DNA of 64,000 bases from Aquatica leii. Taxonomy: Eukaryota > Arthropoda > Insecta > Coleoptera > Lampyridae. The position numbers and the translations under genes were made by a program. The stretch lies in NCBI GenBank assembly GCA_035610365.1, contig CM069432.1, forward strand, positions 14,818,001-14,882,000, in the 5' to 3' direction. The notes under the pieces are model-generated. The model was not told where the DNA came from, ran no database searches, and was given only the letters and a program-made list of their open reading frames with translations. Positions 45,549 through 57,066 of this stretch are shown piece by piece. Numbering within the stretch: the first letter of the stretch is position 1; the number at the start of each line of letters is the position of its first letter.

Positions 45549-45970
45549 TACTCTCTCACTATTAATGACGTAGGTTTGGATTTCGGCGCTGATATCTGTT
45601 ATTGGAACAGCTTCAGGCTAACGAGAAAATCTATCGATCATTGTAAGTAGGTACCGATATTCCTGTGATGGTGGTAGTGATCCCACGATGTCTACGTTAA
45701 TGTGGAAGAATCTTCTTGTGGTTGGTGGATAAACACCAATTGCACTAGAAGTGTGTTTCTATATTTTACTCCGTTGACAAGCGATGCAAGTTTTAGCTTA
45801 TAGTGATACATTACGTTTGAGTCTGGGCCAACAAAACCTTTGCTTCACAAGATTAACTGAGGCTACTATGCCAGGGTGAGGCATATTATGTAATAAATTA
45901 AAAATTTGTCTGCGTTAAGCAAAGGGAACAAAAGAATGAAGTTTTTTAGTAGAGGAATTGCAAATTAGCG
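45549..45970 (-). pseudogene. CsRn1-like gypsy integrase, truncated
   Basis: Read on the minus strand: MPHPGIVASVNLVKQRFCW and CIACQRS give the HHCC zinc region. Then comes HINVDIVGSLPPSQEYRYLL with the first catalytic Asp, followed by TMIDRFSR, a stop, and PEAVPITDIS. The reading then runs directly into the 3' LTR, so the rest of the catalytic core and C-terminus are deleted. Internal stops occur after NVSL and SRSK. Confidence 0.75.
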
Positions 45971-46537
45971 TTAATCCACAATCCAAATGTATGTTTTGGA
46001 ATTTATAATACGAGGAGTCCGACGCCATGAGGTGTTTAAGTTCATCGTATGATACTTGAGTACGGATGACAACTGAATCACTTCAATACGAGACATGATA
46101 TCTGCTAGGACATTATACGAACCTGGTATATATCTTATGTCAGTAGTAAATTGTCTAATATAATCAAGGTGTCGTAGCTGTCTAGGACTTGCTCGTTCAG
46201 GATGATGCTCAAACGCATAAATTAATGGGATGTAGTCTATATAAATGGTAAATGTACGACCTTCCAAATTATGTCAAAAATGTTTAACTGCTTGGTAAGC
46301 AGCTAACAGTTTACGGTCATACGTACCGTAAGAAACCTGTGACTTGTTAAATTTTCTAGAAAAGAAACCTAACGGTTCAAGATTATTCTTTCGAAGTTGC
46401 TCAAAAGAAGCACCAATGGCAAAATCAGAAGCATCCACACCTGAAACTAAAGGCAATTCAGCCGATGAGTGCACTAATAGAGTAGCATTTGTTAGTTCTT
46501 GTTTCAAACGATCAAAGGCTTCTCGATATTGAAAGGT
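45971..46537 (-). pseudogene. CsRn1-like gypsy RNase H
   Basis: Two in-frame pieces split by one stop at 46271. The first has EAFDRLKQELTNATLL, LVSGVDASDFAIGASFEQ and YGTYDRKLLAAYQAVKHF. The second has FTIYIDYIPLIYAFEHH, RQLRHLDYIRQFTTDIRYIP and NVLADIMSRI. These are the standard DAS, YDREL-like, TDHKPL-like and ADxLSR motifs of gypsy RNase H. Several are altered (IDYIPL for TDHKPL). The RT domain that should precede it is absent. Confidence 0.8.
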
Positions 46538-46818
46538 TTATTCGACTTTTTGTTTGTCTCTTTTCCTTGGACTTTGGCATAAATCGAACAACAATTGCTG
46601 GGTCACAGCAGAATGAGGAAGGGAACACCATCCAGCCATCCATCCATTAGCGGCACATAAGATCCGCTTAGATGGACATTTACGCTGAACCATAGTAGGA
46701 GGTAATACAGAAATATCTGATCCAGAATCAATTAGAAACTTTTTGTTTGAATATTGATCATGCACAAATAAGCAGCAACTAGAGGAGCCCTCATCTCTTG
46801 TTGCATCAAATGAGTGGC
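46538..46818 (-). pseudogene. CsRn1-like gypsy protease, truncated
   Basis: FLIDSGSDISVLPPTMVQRK carries the D-S-G active site of a retropepsin. CAANGWMAGWCS is the A-x-N-G strand. The frame then degrades and meets RNase H, showing that the C-terminal protease and whole RT were lost in one deletion near 46540-46600. Confidence 0.75.
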
Positions 46819-47412
46819 TTAACAGTTTTGCGACGACTCAGTTGGTTTAAATAAACAAGTTGCAATACATTTATTAGCTCTGCTACCAAACCGATTGTGG
46901 TACCAACAACTTTTAGAACGGGACGACGACCTACGCCTAAAATTACTACAATTTCTACATTGAGAACGTGAGCTAGTTTTTAATTCACTAATTATAGATG
47001 TAAGTTCAGAAATTTGTGCCTCTAATTTAATAAACTGATCTGTTGGTTCGAGAGGATTAATGGAATGCACCGCTGAAAATTCTATAATTTTATCTGCCAT
47101 GCCTGATAAATTGTCTAAGTGGTTGCTGATAGAAGCTAAAATAGAACGAATATTAATTGGTAAGCGCTGTATAAATATTGTCCTTAAAAAATCATCGTTA
47201 ACTTGTGTGCCAGCTAAAGATCGCATCTCTCGAAGAAATTGAGATGGTTTTTTGTCGCCCAGCTCCAACTCTGTTAATAGTTTGTTCACTTCCCGACTCT
47301 CAGATTCCTCAAGTTCGACTATAAGGCGATTTATGAGTTCTTTATATGGTGTTGTAGTTAGTGGTTGAGCTAAAAAATCGGATATTAATTCTGCTGCATC
47401 CGGTTCTAACAC
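46819..47412 (-). pseudogene. CsRn1-like gypsy gag with CHCC-type motif
   Basis: 198-codon frame from an ATG at 47412. The capsid-like part includes PYKELINRLIVELEESESRE, KPSQFLREMRSLAG, DFLRTIFIQRLPINIRSILA and a short coiled-coil-like stretch (FIKLEAQISELTSIISEL). The C-terminus has a Ser/Arg-rich basic region, then CWYHNRFGSRANKC with a later Cys. The C-x-x-H...C...C arrangement is the unusual motif described for CsRn1-clade Gag. It is probably N-terminally short; a leader of ~300 nt separates it from the 5' LTR. Confidence 0.8.
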
Positions 47413-47725
47413 GGTGAGAACGTGGTTGAATTTTATTTTCTCGGATGTTATGAAAGAAGTTTCAAATTGAGCTTAGACTTGCATTTTCCATATTTTAACA
47501 TTGCGACGCCATACTTAGGGTAGTTTTATAGAAATTCTTGCGATTTTGGTTGTTTGACTTGCTATATTTTCTTTCGCTATTATAATTAGTTCGCACAGAA
47601 TAATCACTATTACTAGAAAGTTTAATTCACTGATCTTCTTCCTAGTTCGACGAAAGTGACGCTATTTTACCACGTGTTTTCTGTAATTGTCTAAAACTGC
47701 TTCAGGATCACGCCTGGGTCACCAA
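47413..47725 (-). promoter_or_regulatory. Leader and tRNA-Trp-type primer-binding site
   Basis: On the minus strand, directly after the LTR end (…CGTAACA), the sequence reads TTGGTGACCCAGGCGTGATC. This is close to the TGGTGACCCCGACGTGAT class complementary to tRNA-Trp, used by CsRn1/kabuki-type elements. The rest is untranslated leader. Confidence 0.65.
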
Positions 47726-47939
47726 TGTTACGTTTAAATGTCATACATATATACAGTAACATATAAAAATAAATAATAATAATATTTACAATTAAATTAC
47801 AAAAAAAAACTTCAGGTATATGTAACGAGGTGCACTCTACGAAAGCTGACGAAGAAGAGATCGAGTTACTTTTCATCCCCCAGGTACGCCAACAATTGAT
47901 GTTGCCATTTCACAACCAAAAAGATGGCTATCAGCCACA
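47726..47939 (-). repeat. 5' LTR of the CsRn1-like gypsy element
   Basis: 214-bp LTR paired with 45331-45548. On the plus strand it begins TGTTACGTTTAAATG and ends CAGCCACA, so in element orientation it is TGTGGCTG...CGTAACA. Confidence 0.8.
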
Positions 47940-48699
47940 CGTCCTTTTTACACATGAATATAACAGAGAAGCAACTATTAATTTGTATTGTAAATTTTTG
48001 CGGTAGAACTATTTCTTTCTGCCTAATTTGTTGTTGCGTCCATCTCTTAAACCCTATTTTTTCGTGTATTAGCAAGTTTCTTTAACGCAGTCGCAATTTC
48101 AGGTTTCCACTGCATTTTTAATGATTAGTTTTGAACTGGTTATTGAAGATTTTTCACATTTTTCAGAATTCTTTTGTGCAAATTAAGCGAATCTTTTTAC
48201 TTTTTGAATATTTTTTTTCTATTAATCATAAAAAATATCTAAATTAATACGTAAGTGTTGCTGGTTAATTGGGATATATTTATTGGCTGCATAAAAAACA
48301 ATAAATTTATTAACACAATAATAGTTAACGGGTAATTTCCGGAAACGTGCAAATTTTGAATGAATTATTTTTTTTTGATTAATTTTTTTTAAGAATATCT
48401 ATTTTTAATAAATAAATGATCATACAAAGTAAGTAAAATTGAATTTTACGAATATGAACAACTTTATTTTGCAATATTAGTTAGTCCGCCAATTAATTTT
48501 AAATTAAAATTATTCTAAATACCTCGATTTCATTCAAAATGTAAATATTAATTTTGTTGAAAAATTAATTGAATTAATTAAATTAGGTTTGTTTTTACAA
48601 ACTAAAAACCAAAAGAAGGTATAGGAAATAAATTAGAAAACTACCTTTTTTATATTGTAAACTATTTACCAGTTTCTCCGTAGTTTGGGTGTTCTTTAA
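47940..48699. other. No recognised gene
   Basis: AT-rich stretch with several poly-T runs. Nothing supported. Confidence 0.5.
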
Positions 48700-49020
48700 G
48701 GAGTTTCACGTTTCTTTTACATGTCGCGGTAATTCAATAACATTTTATGTCTCTCTCTCTACTAGCGTTAAAATCATCCCATTCTTTTACAGAAGAGACT
48801 CACAAATTTGCAATAGGATTAAGGTCAGGTGATTTGGCAGACCATGGTAAAACTTCCACTTCCAGATGATCTTCGAACCAATTTTGCGTTATATGTGCTG
48901 TATGAACTGTGCAATTATTTTGGACAAAAACAAATGTTTTATTCTCGTCTTTGGAATACAGAGCACGAGTAGTAAGTAACATCACGTCTTCTAAAATTGC
49001 AATTTGGCTCTTGCGTTAAA
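48700..49020 (-). pseudogene. Tc1/mariner-like transposase fragment
   Basis: Minus-strand frame (48985-48800) with FVQNNCTVHTAHITQNWFED, where Q-N-N replaces the usual Q-D-N of the second catalytic Asp. It continues to LPWSAKSPDLNPIANL, the SPDLNPIE.L box with Ala for Glu. Downstream VIELPRHVKET resembles a Tc1 C-terminus. The N-terminal two thirds are missing. Confidence 0.75.
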
Positions 49021-49165
49021 TTTTGGTGGTGTTACTTGCACAATTTCATGTCGACAGTTCTTACGTATCTATTCTCAAAACCCAGCAATGCTGCATCTCC
49101 GAGTTATTTTAAGAACTACATTACTTAAATTTTATCTGGTTTCGTTTCGTTTGCATACAAGAGTT
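49021..49165. other. Possible Tc1 remnant
   Basis: A short AT-rich piece that could be decayed Tc1 sequence upstream of the fragment. Low confidence. Confidence 0.25.
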
Positions 49166-50313
49166 TGTTACAAGCTTTAGGTCTTACGAACCTTGCACAG
49201 CCAACTCACACAGTTGGAGATAGGGGAGGTTCAAGAGAATAATAAGTAAGGGCGCCAGATCATTTATAATTAACACTTCTGCCTCGATCAAGACAGACGG
49301 TCCAAGCCTGTAACGAATTTTTAGGTTTGTAATCCTTGTTACTTTGATGTTCGGGTAACCATAATAAAAGAGAAAGGTATGTTACCATAAAAGAAAGATT
49401 AACAGGTATAAAAACTTTAATTTAGTCACGTAGATGATTAACACAAGTATATCTAATTTTCAGTGCATAAATGCTAGCAGTATCGGCAACACACAATACA
49501 TATGTAGGTTAAGTCAAAGCGAACAGCAAAGAAAATTTCGTAGTAAATATTGTTTGTACACAGCATGCGATACACACAAAATAATTAATGATACTACCTT
49601 AATGGTATTAAAACAATGATGGTAATTACGGAATTAACACTAGCCAAAGTTCCGTAAGTGACTTTTCTGACAGCGATTAAATAATTAAATAAACTTACCC
49701 ACAATCCAGTACCTACTTGGTCGAAGAAAACGTTTTCCCCTGCAAGTGAGCCTGAAATAAATTTGAGTAGCAAATCGTGTCAACACAATGACTCACGAAA
49801 TCAAGATCTACAAAATTGTTAATTATTGCTAAAAGAAAGTACACATAACATAACCCGATTGTCGAATGCTGTTGTACACATTCAATGAAAGTTGGTTTCG
49901 CAAGTGTTTGCCGCATGAGTAGGATCTCGAAGAAAAGTCCTTGTCTTCGGTTTTTTTAGTTTTAACCGTAGGCCTTATATATAGAGTTATACTCGTCCCA
50001 TGAAGTTATTTGCCGATAATAATCTCTCATTATTCTTTATTGAATAGAAACATGTGGGCTAAAACGTGGTGGAACGAACTGTGACGACTGAATTATTTTA
50101 AAAACGTAATGAAGTTATAATTTGATTTCCATTACAGAGGATGTCATTCGAAAATTTTCTTTAAGCGACACAGGCCATTTATGCAGTTGTCAGCTTAACG
50201 ACTTCGTCGTAAAATGACAGTCACAAGGAAAGATCGGAAGAGGGCGTCAAAACCGGAATTTAATTTTAATTCAATATACAGGGTATTACGTTATAAAAAT
50301 TTTGCACGTAACA
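49166..50313. mobile_element. TGTTAC...GTAACA insertion, copy 3 (probable solo LTR)
   Basis: 1148 bp with a perfect 4-bp AGTT duplication on both sides (49162-49165, 50314-50317). The head ('cttgcacagccaactcac', 'gataggggaggttcaag', 'aagggcgccagatca') and tail ('aatatacagggtattacg', 'gcacgtaaca') match the family. It is closest to copy 4: both have 'tgatgttcgggtaacc', 'tatcggcaacacacaataca' and 'gaagaaaacgttttcc'. Non-coding. Confidence 0.8.
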
Positions 50314-50317
50314 AGTT

Positions 50318-51113
50318 CTGCGATAACGAGTAAATTTCTTCACGCGAAAATACTACGTTTGACCAATGATAGCTTGATACCATTATCTAGTGCCGGTGTT
50401 GTAATACGTAATGCATCTGATCGTTTCGCAACCAAACTTTCCAGTTTAATTACAGCGGATTCAACGGTTTACGATTTACCTCTAAATTAAATTAAAAAAA
50501 ATGTCTCTGAATGGCTAAGCTACCACCAAAAAATCTAAGAAAATTTAGATTTATAAATGAATGCGACTATTGCTTACTAATCAAGTTTAATCCCTGAGTT
50601 ATTAAATGTATTAAAATCTCATTAGATATAATAATATAATTACCTAATTAGAAATTTTATTCGTAAAAATAAAATTACTTACTGAAAGTTCGCTTATTTG
50701 AGGGATTATGTTGATAGACCAACCCGCTCCGAAGAAAGAAACAATCTAAATATTAAAATCAAAATAACTATGTTTGACTAGGGGACTAATTAAGATTATT
50801 AAATGAAATTTTTTACATTCGTATAATTCAGTTTTTGATACTTTTTGTAACTATTAATTTATTAAAAGTCAATATTCTTAAAAGAAACGTAAAATAAAAA
50901 AGTTTTTTTTTATTTTAAAAATATTGGTTCAACGTTAATAATTCATTCAAAATTGGCACTTTCTTGGAAATTACCCGTTTACTATTTTGTTGTGTAAATA
51001 AATTTATTGTTTTTTATGTTGCAACTAAATATTTAAATTAACCAGCAATACTTACCTACGTATTAATGTAGATATTTTTTGGTCGTGACTTCACTATATA
51101 AGGGTTATTTATA
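50318..51113. other. No recognised gene
   Basis: A 50-codon frame continues from the solo LTR to 50490 (LTNDSLIPLSSAGVVIRN) in a less AT-rich stretch. It looks protein-like, but I could not place it. The remainder is AT-rich. Confidence 0.35.
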
Positions 51114-51517
51114 CAGTGTGTCCGAAAAGTATGGAATATATTATACAGGTCGATAAATATGCACTAAAGTGCATTCAATTGTTTCAATGCTACATATTAC
51201 GTACCTGATTAATACTGCTCAGTAAAATAAATTTGTTAGACATGTCCTTGTTTTTCTTGAAAATTTTTTGATGTAAAGGTATTCAAGTTTCATATGGTTG
51301 AAAAGAGAAAAAAAGACTCTATCAAATGAGTATAATAAAGACGTGCCTTGCCATTAAAAAAAATGTAAGTGTTATTCGTTGCGATTTTGTTTACAGCAAA
51401 AATTTAAATTGATATCTCCCAGGTGGTAGTGATAAACAACTTTTATTTACAACTTTTTCGTGTAAAGTGCATATTTATCGACCTGTATAATATATTCCAT
51501 ACTTTTCGCACACACTG
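51114..51517. mobile_element. Mariner-type MITE
   Basis: 404 bp flanked by TA (51112-51113, 51518-51519). The ~52-bp inverted ends start CAGTGTGTCCGAAAAGTATG on the left and end 'catacttttcgcacacactg' on the right, and both continue through 'ttatacaggtcgataaatatg'. The interior has no ORF. TA duplication with CAGTG-type ends fits a Tc1/mariner-derived non-autonomous element. Confidence 0.85.
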
Positions 51518-51519
51518 TA

Positions 51520-53003
51520 TATCAAATTGTAAACAAAGTCAAAAATAGATTGTTATTGTTGTCGTTTTGTTGTTTTTAATTTTTTGAATCACATATAAAG
51601 ACAGTAATAAATGATATACTCGTATCTGCAGTTTGCATATTTTCCAAGCATTATAATAATACACAATATTTATGTTTCTTTTTTATTAATGTTAATGTAA
51701 ATCACTGCGTAAGAAATCAAATTTGTGTATAATTTTTAAGTTAAATAAGGTAGTAAAGTCAAATAGAGTAATTATGTTAATCCCTATAAAACGTAGATTT
51801 TATATGCACATCCCTTAAGTGCAGTTTAAATAAACGTGTGGTGAATACAAAGATGCTTATTACTTAACTTATGAATAATGTGAGGTTACACTTTTGTTAA
51901 TTTTTTTTGGTAGTGCATTTTAAATTAGCCATAATCTAATCTCAAACTGAATACAATAATTTGTGTTTCTAATCAAATTTAGAATTACTTATCGGAAAAT
52001 TGTAAATCAGGCGTTATGCTTAGTGCACTATATTTTTAAATAAAGCCGAGTTAATATTACATAATCTATAACGTAGACAATATATCAAAGAAATGTAGGT
52101 CGTTTCCATTTATCTCAAATCGGGTTGAGCTGAAAAGTAGTTTGATAGTTATATATCGATGAATATACGATTGCAGTGCAGAGTGTCTATTAAAACTGCG
52201 CTTTAACGTGCACTTTATTCAACGTTTTTGTTTTGCTTTAAATAAACTATTCTATATACTTCTATATGCGTTAGTCTTTAAGCATATCTCGTTTTTGTAA
52301 CTTGTTTTTTTCTTTGTAAAATTTGTTAAATCTTATTTTGATGATACCGATTTTTTATTGGTGAATTTATTAAAACCGGATATAAAATTTAGATTTTATG
52401 AGCTTCTATAATTCTTAGAGAACATTTAATATTACCGTAAAAAAAAGTGTAAGTTATGTTTTACAAAGTGTTAACGTTAGATTTATTAGTTTTGTAAGAG
52501 GTTATAAATAATATTTTTTTTATACAAATTTTAAAAATATATTTTTACAATAATCAATTTACTTTTTTTAATATTTTTTATCTATTAAGAGGAAACAGCA
52601 TACAGTACCTAACAGCGTTTGCAGTAACTATATTTGTGATTATTTTTATATGTAAAGGCATAAATTTTACTCTAAGATCGTTTACAACTTGTGGTATAAA
52701 TTTTTATATGTATTCAACATAAAACATTTTTAATAAAATAATACAGGTAAAGGATAATTTATTACTCTAGTTTACTAAAAAAAATAAAGAAAGACTATGA
52801 GTTTGGTTACATTAAAATTTAGTAGCTGAAACTAAAATTTTTGAATTTTTTTTATATAATACAAAAAAATTACTTAATGTTTGTATAATTTAATAAACAA
52901 ATAAATTAAACATTAGTAAACACTAAATTAAAAAAAGTGTTATCTTACAAATTTACTAAGAAATAAAATGAAACTTAAAAAAACATAATTGTAGATTTAA
53001 TTT
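51520..53003. other. No recognised gene
   Basis: Very AT-rich (many poly-T and poly-A runs). A slightly richer patch at 52095-52215 has no convincing frame. It looks like intronic or old repeat DNA. Confidence 0.5.
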
Positions 53004-53113
53004 TTAAATGCTTTTTTGTACGATAACAACACGATGAATATTTCCCTTAACGCCTCCTATTGGTTTCTGGTGGACGCTACAGACACCGTTGGGAAACCTA
53101 AACGTTATTTTAA
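53004..53113 (-). CDS. Candidate host terminal exon, unidentified
   Basis: A 110-bp island of near-even GC in ~80% AT sequence. On the minus strand it is preceded by a textbook acceptor ('aatatttgtttttgcag'). It has one open frame of ~35 codons reading KITFRFPNGVCSVHQKPIGG, then a short basic/hydrophobic tail before TAA. I do not recognise the protein. On the plus strand a 32-codon ORF (MNISLNASYWFLVDATDT) covers the same island but lacks a donor. A conserved non-coding element or TE scrap remains possible. Confidence 0.35.
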
Positions 53114-53998
53114 CTGCAAAAACAAATATTAAATTTCATTTTGGTTAATAAAATTACTAAAATGATAAAGATGTATCAATCATTTTTTTAATTTTCTATT
53201 TTTATTTGCAGAGCTTTTTTCAAACGGTAACCATACATATTAAACAAAACGTTTTTTTTTAGCTAAATAGCAACTACTTTTAACAATAACAAAAAAAGCT
53301 TTTCTGCTTTATGAAACAGTCTATACTTTTAAATTTAATAATTTTTGCCTTGCGCCGTTGAAGTTAGATATCGTTCCAGTATTCTTATCAATATTCATTT
53401 TTCAACCTTGCACGTTTATAGGTGCAACATAGAAAATCGTACTTACTTAAATTAATTTACTTGCTAATTCCTAAAGTAATGAATGGCAAACTAGATACAA
53501 ATGTCTTTAATGAACGCTGTAATAAGAACTAATGTCTAAGGTAAAATTTACCACTGTTTCGGCTACCTAAATCCGAGTTAATTTGGTAATTGTCCTACTG
53601 GAAGAACAAGATATCACACCGGCGCAAGACGTCCACACGACAGAAAGATAAGTTGTGTCCTTGTCCGCAGTAAGTGCAAATGCAAGATAAGTTAACATTC
53701 TTTGTGTGTGTGAACATTTATTTTACGTTAGTTACTAACAATCAATTAATATTTGATCTACGTAGATTTTAAGACTATAAGGTGATTAAGATTAGGTTTC
53801 CAAATAAATAGTTAATTTTGTTTGACATTTATTGTATATTATAAGATTATGCCATTCACTACCTTTATAATGACTAGATACAAATGATCAGATTTATGAA
53901 GTCGATTTTCTTTATTTCGTTTAGCCTATTCAGTCGATCCACTGCTTTAATTTTTTTTATTCTGGAAGATAGGCTAACAAAACGTTTAAGGATTTTAC
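53114..53998. other. No firm gene; small GC-raised island
   Basis: 53560-53690 is less AT-rich and contains a 'gca|gtaagt' donor-like site. Three frames are partly open, and none could be assigned. Confidence 0.3.
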
Positions 53999-54028
53999 CG
54001 TTGACTGAAGGAATTCCTTCAGTCAACG
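53999..54028. repeat. 30-bp perfect palindrome
   Basis: CGTTGACTGAAGGAA followed by its exact reverse complement TTCCTTCAGTCAACG, centred on an EcoRI-like GAATTC. No flanking repeats were seen. Confidence 0.8.
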
Positions 54029-54244
54029 ATTTTACATAGGTGTTATACGTAATAATTTTGTACTTAAGTGTTCTAATGCATAAAAAAGACATCTATTTAT
54101 TTAAACAGTTTTAATGCTATGGGGTATAGCCAATTATTTATTTGGTTTTTGAAAACAATTGAAATTAAAACCTTACAAAATCGCAGAAAACAAAAACGTT
54201 TTTTGTGTTCTTTTAATTTATTATTAGTTTTACCAGTTTCACTA

Positions 54245-54837
54245 ATACATATTTTGCCACAGGTGCATCGGACTTAGTACATTCTACGAAGTTCTTATCC
54301 TTTACAGGATTCAACAAATTTTTAATTTCTATGTTAGTGTTATGTTATGTTTTTTTAGTATTTTTCCAATTTTGTCACTTATGTTGAAAACAAAAGGAAG
54401 AATACCAAAGTTTTGGTTTATAGTTGAAACATCTATTAAAGTAAGTCTTGTCTTTGACCAAAGAAACTTTTTAATTTGTTCTTTATTAAAACTATTTCTT
54501 ATAAAGACTTTCTTAAGATGATCTGATTCTTTCTAATTTATCTTAGAAATTAAAATCATTACTTTCTATCATTTTTATTAATTAAAAAAGGTATTATAAC
54601 TTTTTTCTTCAATACTAAATTTTATGTTTGAATGTTGATTGTTTAGGTATTGCAAAGAAATTTAAGCTCATCTTCACTATTAGACCAAATCGCAAAAACA
54701 ACTAAACTATAGTTTTGGTTTCTTAGATGGAGATGCTTGTTCAAAATGTTCCATAAGATAATTTGCAATAGATGGAGACATTGCCACACCATCTATCTGT
54801 TTGTAGTATTTACCATTAATCGAGAACAATTCTGTAG
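54245..54837 (-). pseudogene. Penelope-like element RT, 3' part
   Basis: Reverse transcriptase remnant of a Penelope-like element. In order on the minus strand: LLTTELFSINGKYYKQIDGV, AMSPSIANYLMEHFEQ (the DG.AMGSPLSP...N..ME.FE block), a degraded VDD region, LNFFAIPKQSTFKHKI, SDHLKKVFIRNSFNKEQIKK, FGILPFVFNISDKIG and LLNPVKDKNFVECTKSDAPV. These follow the order of Penelope RT thumb and linker. Frame breaks occur at several points. The upstream RT portion continues across the piggyBac at 57067-57185. Confidence 0.75.
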
Positions 54838-57066
54838 TTAATAACCTTCCGATTACCATTGGGGTGTTTTTTGACCCCAGATGTGTTGTTTTTGTTGTCT
54901 TTTCTTAAGTTTTTTTTTACAACGGTCTTAATATTTTTTTAGCTAAGTTTCTTTCAATCATATTTAATAATATATAACAAATTTTTCAATTGTTATTTGA
55001 TTTGCGACGTAAAAAAAATATTGTCGTTGGGGTCATATTTGACCACACTTGGTAACCGACGTTCTAAAAAGTAATTCTAATATTTTGTCTGCATTTGTCA
55101 TCTAATCTCCTTGTTTCAACGTGTTTTAACGTGTTATTCGTCTGAATCATGATTACTACCATTCCGTCTTTAGTCATTACATTCGGTGAGTTTGTTCGAA
55201 TCAGTTGAAAAGTGTGTCTGCTGTGTTATTATATTTGATTGAAAATATTTGTTGGAAGAAATAGCTGGCAATATTAATTTACTGAATGAAATTGCAGATA
55301 AAATTTTATCTGACGATAGTGATGCCGAATTTTAAGAAGCAAGTGTACCTGATGTAAACCCGTTTAAAATTTCGGAAGACGATGACAGTGATGATAATTT
55401 GCCCAATGATATAGATATACTAGTGGGTAAAGATGGTTCCATATGGAAAAAAGATAAGCCTCATGTTAGAAGACGAAATCAGCGAAATATTCTAAAAACA
55501 CTGATAGGATTAACAACATTCAGTGAACATATTTCAACATGCCCAGATGCTTTCCATTTATTTATCTCGGAAGACATTACATAATACTAAGAGAAACATA
55601 CATTCGAGCTAGAAGAATTGTAGACGATACGTGGGAGCCAGTAGATGCGGATAAGTTACATGCATTTTTTGGATTACTGCTTCTAGCTGGTGGTTTGAAA
55701 GCACGCCAAGAACCAATATTGGAGCTGTGGAGTACGAAATACATGTCTCTTCATAGACCAATTTTTTGTGCTGCAATGTCTGGTAATCGAATGAGAAACC
55801 TTTTGAAATACATTCGATTTGACGATGTCGACACCCGAGAAGAACGATGGGCAACAGATAAATTAGCAGCTATTCGTAACATTCACGATATTCTCGCTGT
55901 AAATTGCAAACAATCGAATAACCCTAATGCTGAAGTATGTATTGATTAACAACTTGTTCCTTTCCGTGGAAAATGTCCCTTTCGAGTGTATATGAAGTCG
56001 AAGCCAGATAAATACAAAATTAAAATCTAGGCTTTATGCGATATTAGTAACAGATATTGCTGGAATTTCCAAATATATACTGGAATGATAGACAACGGGA
56101 ACAAGGTAAATCACAATTTTATCGTTTTATGCACGAGTATAAAATTTCATTTCTAGGGAAGCGGGTAGTTTTGGATTAATTGAGGGTTTGATAGAGCGTT
56201 GTGGTATTACCACAGATAATTTTTTTACGTCTATGTCTTTGGCGAAGGAGCTACTGCAGCAATCAAAAACCTTGACCGAAACAATCCGTAAAACACGTAG
56301 AAAAATACCAAAAGAATTTTTGCCAAAAAGAAATCGAGCAGAATACTCAAGCGAAGTTCTATATGGAGAAAACACAATTTTAGTATCATACGTATCTAAA
56401 AAATATAGAAGCGTTGTGTTACTTTCAACGCAACACCAATATTTGGAATTGTCCAGAGAAAACCTCAGTTACAAACCGCAAGTTATCTTGGACTATAATA
56501 GCTGCAAAGGAGCTGTAGACAACGTCGATAAAATGGTGAAAGAATACTCATGCAGAAGAAATACAAATCGCTGGCCTCTTGTTCTATTTTTTAATTTCCT
56601 TGATATTGCTGCCATGAATGCATTTATTTTATACACTACGAAATTTGGAAATTTTGAAAAATGGAAAACATCCCGAAGGAGATTATTTTTGCAAAAACTT
56701 GGGTATGAATTAGTAATCCCACATATCAAAAAACGTACACTTCAAGGATTACCAAGATACGTGCGTAATGCAATAGCAATGGTTTTGGCAGACACAGAAC
56801 CAGAGGAAATGGGACCGCAAGACGAAACTATCGCTCGTCCAAAAAGAGGTCGCTGTAAGATATATCTAAGAGCAAATGACAAAAAATGTTTGGAAACATG
56901 TGAAAAGTACAAACTCTTTGTATTTTTACATTTTGTTTTTATATTTTTATTAGTTTATATAAATAAAGTATTAATAAAGGTTACCATTACAAACTAATCG
57001 GTTTTTCTTTACAAAATAAGAAAAAAACTTGGGGTCAAATCTGACCACACTTGGTAATCGGAGCCT
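54838..57066 (+). mobile_element. piggyBac transposon 2, inserted in the Penelope RT
   Basis: The left end follows TTAA (54838-54841) and carries 'ccgattaccattggggt'. The right end shows the inverse 'ggggtcaaatctgacc' and 'ggtaatcgg' near 57035-57060, then TCAA where TTAA is expected. An additional inverted copy, 'ggggtcatatttgacc', lies at 55030. Boundaries are good to a few bases only. The surrounding Penelope reading frame confirms an insertion between about 54838 and 57067. Confidence 0.7.
55250..56997 (+). pseudogene. piggyBac transposase 2, probable intron
   Basis: The acidic N-terminus has a stop at 55335. KLHAFFGLLLLAGGLKARQE, RNLLKYIRFDDVDTREERW and DKLAAIRNIHDILAVN match the family. 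The RNase-H core shows VPFRGKCPFRVYMKSKPDKY, a stop, ALCDIS (first Asp present), ITTDNFFTSMSLAKELL (second Asp) and CKGAVDNVDKMVKEYSC (third Asp), then NRWPLVLFFNFLDIAAMNAF. A 52-bp interval 56106-56157 bounded by aag|gtaaat and tttctag| interrupts an otherwise continuous match and looks like an intron. A 1-nt loss follows near 56180. The C-terminal Cys-rich domain has lost several cysteines. All three catalytic Asp codons survive. Confidence 0.8.

Noticed and set aside
50302..50490. A 62-codon ORF with protein-like composition (LTNDSLIPLSSAGVV).
   Set aside because: Starts inside a solo LTR and matches no family I know; kept only as an unassigned note.
53034..53135. Plus-strand ORF MNISLNASYWFLVDATDT over the GC-raised island.
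   Set aside because: No splice donor or downstream support; the minus-strand reading has a clear acceptor, so it was preferred at low confidence.
53560..53690. Possible host exon with a gtaagt donor.
   Set aside because: Three frames are partly open, none convincing, and no clear acceptor.
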